Positions 6,323-8,195 of a DNA stretch of 8,195 nt are shown piece after piece. This DNA is from Actinomycetota bacterium. GTDB lineage: Bacteria > Actinomycetota > Humimicrobiia > Humimicrobiales > Humimicrobiaceae. Every line of letters begins with the position of its first letter. Positions within the stretch are counted from its first letter, which is position 1. The notes under the pieces were generated by a model that had not been told where the DNA came from, searched no databases, and saw only the letters and a list, made by a program, of their open reading frames with translations. A program made the translations under genes and the position numbers. The DNA is taken from the NCBI GenBank assembly GCA_016783995.1, contig JADHVN010000059.1, positions 1 through 8,195 on the forward strand, given 5' to 3'.

Positions 6323-7258
6323 CTACAAATTCCTAAGAGCTAATTTTATTGCTCCTTCAACTGGTTTTTTGGTAAGAGGTTTAAAATTTATTTTTGTAAA
6401 TTTATCTTTTAGCTCTTTTATTAAAACAGATTTAAAATATTTCTCACACTTAAATACATTCCCAACAAAAACTAGATCAAAATTTTTATCTGCCAGATTA
6501 AGCTTATTTGCTACCACAGTTACTGAATTTACTGCTTCTATAGCTTCCTCTTTAAGTATTTTTATGCTTATCTTGTCCCCCATTTCTGCAGTTCTGCATA
6601 CTGTTTTAGCAATTACTGCAATTTTATCTTTTGAAAAAGAATCCTTGTAAGCCCACCTTATCAATTCTGATACATTTTTAATATTTAAATCTTCAAGTAT
6701 AGTCTTGGATAGAAGGGTACTTTCCCCTCTTCCATCATATGCCTTCATAAAAGCTCTTAGTGCCTTTATGCCAACTTCATACCCACTTCCTTCATCACCA
6801 AGTATATAGTCCCAACCATTTGCTTTTGCTTCCCTACCTTCCTCGTTTACACCAAAACAGTTAGATCCAGTGCCACAAATAATCATTATACCATTTTTAC
6901 TGCTGCTCCCTGCAGCAAGACCTATTCTTGTATCATTGCATATAATAGTTTTGTGTGAGTTCAAATAATCTTTTATTTTTTCATTAAATATAATTTTGTG
7001 GTAAATATTTGAGTCATCTTCAGAATCATTTCCTGACAATCCAAAGCAGGCACTTTTAAAAATAATTTTGTCAAAAATTCCAAGTTTTTTTACCGCACCA
7101 AGTATTGCACTATTAATATTTATTTTTGCATTTTCTACTCCTATACTTTTACAATTACTTGACCCTGATTTATTTTCGGTTATTAACTTACCATTGGAAT
7201 TTGCAATCTGAACAGTTGTCTTTGTCCCACCACCATCAACACCTAAAATATAGTCCAA
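6323..7258 (-). CDS. BadF/BadG/BcrA-type ATPase family sugar kinase (N-acetylglucosamine kinase-like)
   Basis: 311 residues, normal for this ASKHA-fold family; cytoplasmic. Seen: phosphate-1 motif GVDGGGTKT at residues 6-14, the catalytic-site Asp109 in CNDTR, phosphate-2 motif ICGTGSN at 127-133, GWDYILGDEGSGY at 148-160 (family GGWGxxLGDEGSG), the adenosine-motif glycine in VFVGNVF at 262-268 and the C-terminal PVEGAIKLAL. Family members phosphorylate N-acetylglucosamine, glucosamine or related amino sugars; the same fold also includes activators of dehydratases, but those carry an iron-sulfur cluster cysteine arrangement not evident here. The start is TTG: AAGGAG lies 6 nt upstream, and an in-frame TAG sits directly before the TTG, so no longer form exists. 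It is a single-gene unit closed by its own terminator and separated by 461 bp from the GAPDH operon, so a functional link is not shown. Substrate unproven. Confidence 0.87.
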   Translation of the reverse strand: MDYILGVDGGGTKTTVQIANSNGKLITENKSGSSNCKSIGVENAKININSAILGAVKKLGIFDKIIFKSACFGLSGNDSEDDSNIYHKIIFNEKIKDYLNSHKTIICNDTRIGLAAGSSSKNGIMIICGTGSNCFGVNEEGREAKANGWDYILGDEGSGYEVGIKALRAFMKAYDGRGESTLLSKTILEDLNIKNVSELIRWAYKDSFSKDKIAVIAKTVCRTAEMGDKISIKILKEEAIEAVNSVTVVANKLNLADKNFDLVFVGNVFKCEKYFKSVLIKELKDKFTKINFKPLTKKPVEGAIKLALRNL

Positions 7259-7264
7259 CTATCT

Positions 7265-7270
7265 CTCCTT
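7265..7270 (-). promoter_or_regulatory. Ribosome binding site deciding the TTG start of the kinase
   Basis: AAGGAG on the minus strand, 6 nt before TTG at 7256-7258. An in-frame stop codon directly precedes the TTG. Confidence 0.7.
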
Positions 7271-7393
7271 CTTTATTACAACTTGGTAATTCCTACAGTA
7301 CTCTTATATATATTTTTTAGATTCAAACTTAATGCTAAACTACACTTGTAGCCTCTATTTATAAATTGCTAAAATATTCTCTATTGGTGTATC

Positions 7394-7422
7394 TGTTTAT
7401 TCCGGTGAAACCGGAATAAACA
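7394..7422. repeat. Perfect palindrome with 13-bp arms and a 3-base loop
   Basis: TGTTTATTCCGGT, then GAA, then ACCGGAATAAACA. It lies in the 250-bp spacer between the kinase and the replication-like gene. No T-run follows on either strand, so it is not a classic intrinsic terminator. An operator, a weak terminator for the gene ending at 7509, or a replication-related site are all possible. Confidence 0.6.
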
Positions 7423-7431
7423 TTTGGTATG

Positions 7432-7460
7432 TTTACTAATTTGTTAACATTTTTACTAAT
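7432..7460. repeat. Short direct repeat TTTACTAAT, two copies
   Basis: TTTACTAAT occurs at 7432-7440 and again at 7452-7460, 20 bp apart start to start, with the palindrome GTTAAC between. In DNA this AT-rich it may be chance; it is noted because it lies beside a replication-initiator-like gene and next to the 13-bp-arm palindrome. Confidence 0.3.
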
Positions 7461-7508
7461 AATATCATATTTACCCTTTTTGGTTAAAATTTATATTCTG
7501 AAGCAAAA

Positions 7509-7961
7509 TTATTTGAAATTAAGATTTATATTATTTTTTATAGCATAGGCTTTAGCAAGTGATACAAACATTGCACCCCTACTCTTTTTGATTTTCCCGG
7601 TAAGATGTGTATCCTTGATTATACTTAAAAATATTCTTATCTGCTGCTCAGAAATCTTATCAACTATAGCTCGGAATGCTCCCAGGCTGTGATTATCATT
7701 AAGCTCTTCTGCTATTTCTTTTGCCAGTAGCTCCTTTTCTTTAGACCTATATCTATTTATTCCAGGATATTCTTCTACCACACTGTTTTTGAAGTATTTA
7801 TCTTTTGGATCAGTGTTTTTTTCTTTTCCAGAGTCTTTAGGTTCTACAAAGTTGCATTTCCCCTTTCTTCTAAGGGATTCTTTTATTTTTCTTCTAATAT
7901 CGTTAATGTCCTCTTTATTTTCTTCTGTCTTTTCCTTCATCTCCTCTCTAGAGTTTCCCAC
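7509..7961 (-). CDS. C-terminal part of a replication-initiator (RepA/DnaD-like) protein
   Basis: The frame is open from 8066 down to the stop at 7509; the first possible start is GTG at 7961 (150 residues), with only a weak GAAGAGG site 2 nt away. The next ATG (7938-7940) has AGGAG directly against it with no spacer. Neither start is convincing, so this is probably the distal part of a longer gene whose front is in another frame upstream. Residues 1-40 are charged and linker-like. The C-terminal half, from about residue 65 (EEYPGINRYRSKEKELLAKEIAEE) to KSRGAMFVSLAKAYA, resembles the tail found in firmicute replication-initiator and DnaD-like helix-turn-helix proteins. Known roles of that family are plasmid or chromosomal replication initiation; here function is inferred from pattern only. 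It may be a remnant of an integrated element. Confidence 0.55.
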   Translation of the reverse strand: MGNSREEMKEKTEENKEDINDIRRKIKESLRRKGKCNFVEPKDSGKEKNTDPKDKYFKNSVVEEYPGINRYRSKEKELLAKEIAEELNDNHSLGAFRAIVDKISEQQIRIFLSIIKDTHLTGKIKKSRGAMFVSLAKAYAIKNNINLNFK

Positions 7962-8022
7962 AACCTCTTCACTGCTAGCCCTATTAACGTTATCTAGATT
8001 AGTATCATTAACGTAAGTATCA

Positions 8023-8195
8023 TTAGGGTGGGATTTTCCGTCTCCTAGAGGTGACTTTTTCCGTCTTCAGAAATTCTTTAATTTCTGGCTTTAATACATA
8101 AATCCTATTAGAATTTCCCTGTCCCATTCTTTTATCAATTATTAATTTGTATTTAACAAGCTTTCTTTTATATGTAGTAGCAGTTTCTTTGTTTA
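8023..8195 (-). pseudogene. N-terminal-side fragment of the same RepA/DnaD-like gene, frameshifted and cut by the window edge
   Basis: From the window edge this frame reads 56 residues to a TAA at 8023-8025. The visible part looks like the wing of a winged-helix domain: NKETATTYKRKLVKYKLI followed by KRMGQGNSNRIYVLKPEI, close to the replication-initiator pattern with an NRIYV ending. After FLKTEK the frame runs to an unlikely arginine-rich tail and stops. If one base is dropped from the five-base A-run (T-run 8056-8060 on plus), the reading passes smoothly into KSPLGDGKSHPNDTYVNDTN and then the 7509-7961 frame, whose NDTxxNDT style is typical of these proteins. I infer a single frameshift, either real decay or a sequence error. 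The true start lies beyond the window. Confidence 0.55.

Noticed and set aside
7394..7422. Calling the palindrome an intrinsic terminator
   Set aside because: No run of T follows the stem on either strand; both flanks are mixed sequence.
7259..7508. tRNA, small RNA gene or riboswitch in the spacer
   Set aside because: No cloverleaf, conserved aptamer core or T-box motif could be recognised; only the palindrome and short repeats stand out.
8023..8069. Programmed ribosomal frameshift in the replication-like gene
   Set aside because: No typical slippery heptamer in the right phase, stimulatory stem or internal Shine-Dalgarno was clear; a simple homopolymer indel explains it better.

Overview
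The window looks like chromosomal DNA of a low-GC, AT-rich bacterium, probably an anaerobic Firmicute or relative (Clostridia or Halanaerobiales-like). The basis is AG-rich Shine-Dalgarno sites with 5-9 nt spacing, TTG starts with good ribosome binding sites, and the best-recognised families (LarA, short malic enzyme, BadF/N-acetylglucosamine kinase-type kinase, a DnaD/RepA-like protein). The genus cannot be fixed from sequence alone. All supported genes lie on the minus strand, so transcription runs from high to low coordinates.

The main feature, at about 1-5870, is a compact five-gene operon. In transcription order it encodes an archaeal-type (type II) glyceraldehyde-3-phosphate dehydrogenase, an archaeal-like phosphoglycerate kinase, a short-form malic enzyme, a LarA-family nickel-pincer hydroxyacid racemase/epimerase homologue, and a DUF4432 aldose-1-epimerase-like protein cut by the left window edge. 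Gaps are 52, 38, 2 and 16 nt. I see no terminator inside, and every gene has a ribosome binding site. A candidate promoter (TTTACG, 17 bp, TATTAT) overlapped by a LacI/CcpA-like half-palindrome precedes the first gene. The mix of sugar-epimerase, hydroxyacid-epimerase, oxidative decarboxylation and substrate-level phosphorylation enzymes suggests one inducible route for a sugar or hydroxyacid, or a specialised lower-glycolysis/malate branch. The actual substrate is not shown by the sequence.

The gap at 5862-6322 holds the operon promoter region, a 126-bp element bounded by 20-bp inverted repeats (MITE-like), and a 34-bp near-perfect palindrome that serves as terminator for the next gene. At 6323-7258 is a single BadF/BadG or N-acetylglucosamine kinase-type sugar kinase starting with TTG. 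At 7259-7508 is an AT-rich spacer with a perfect 13-bp-arm palindrome and a short direct repeat. At 7509-8195 is a replication-initiator/DnaD-like gene that appears split by a one-base frameshift at a five-A run and is cut by the right window edge.

No tRNA, rRNA, CRISPR array, transposase or recognisable riboswitch was seen.
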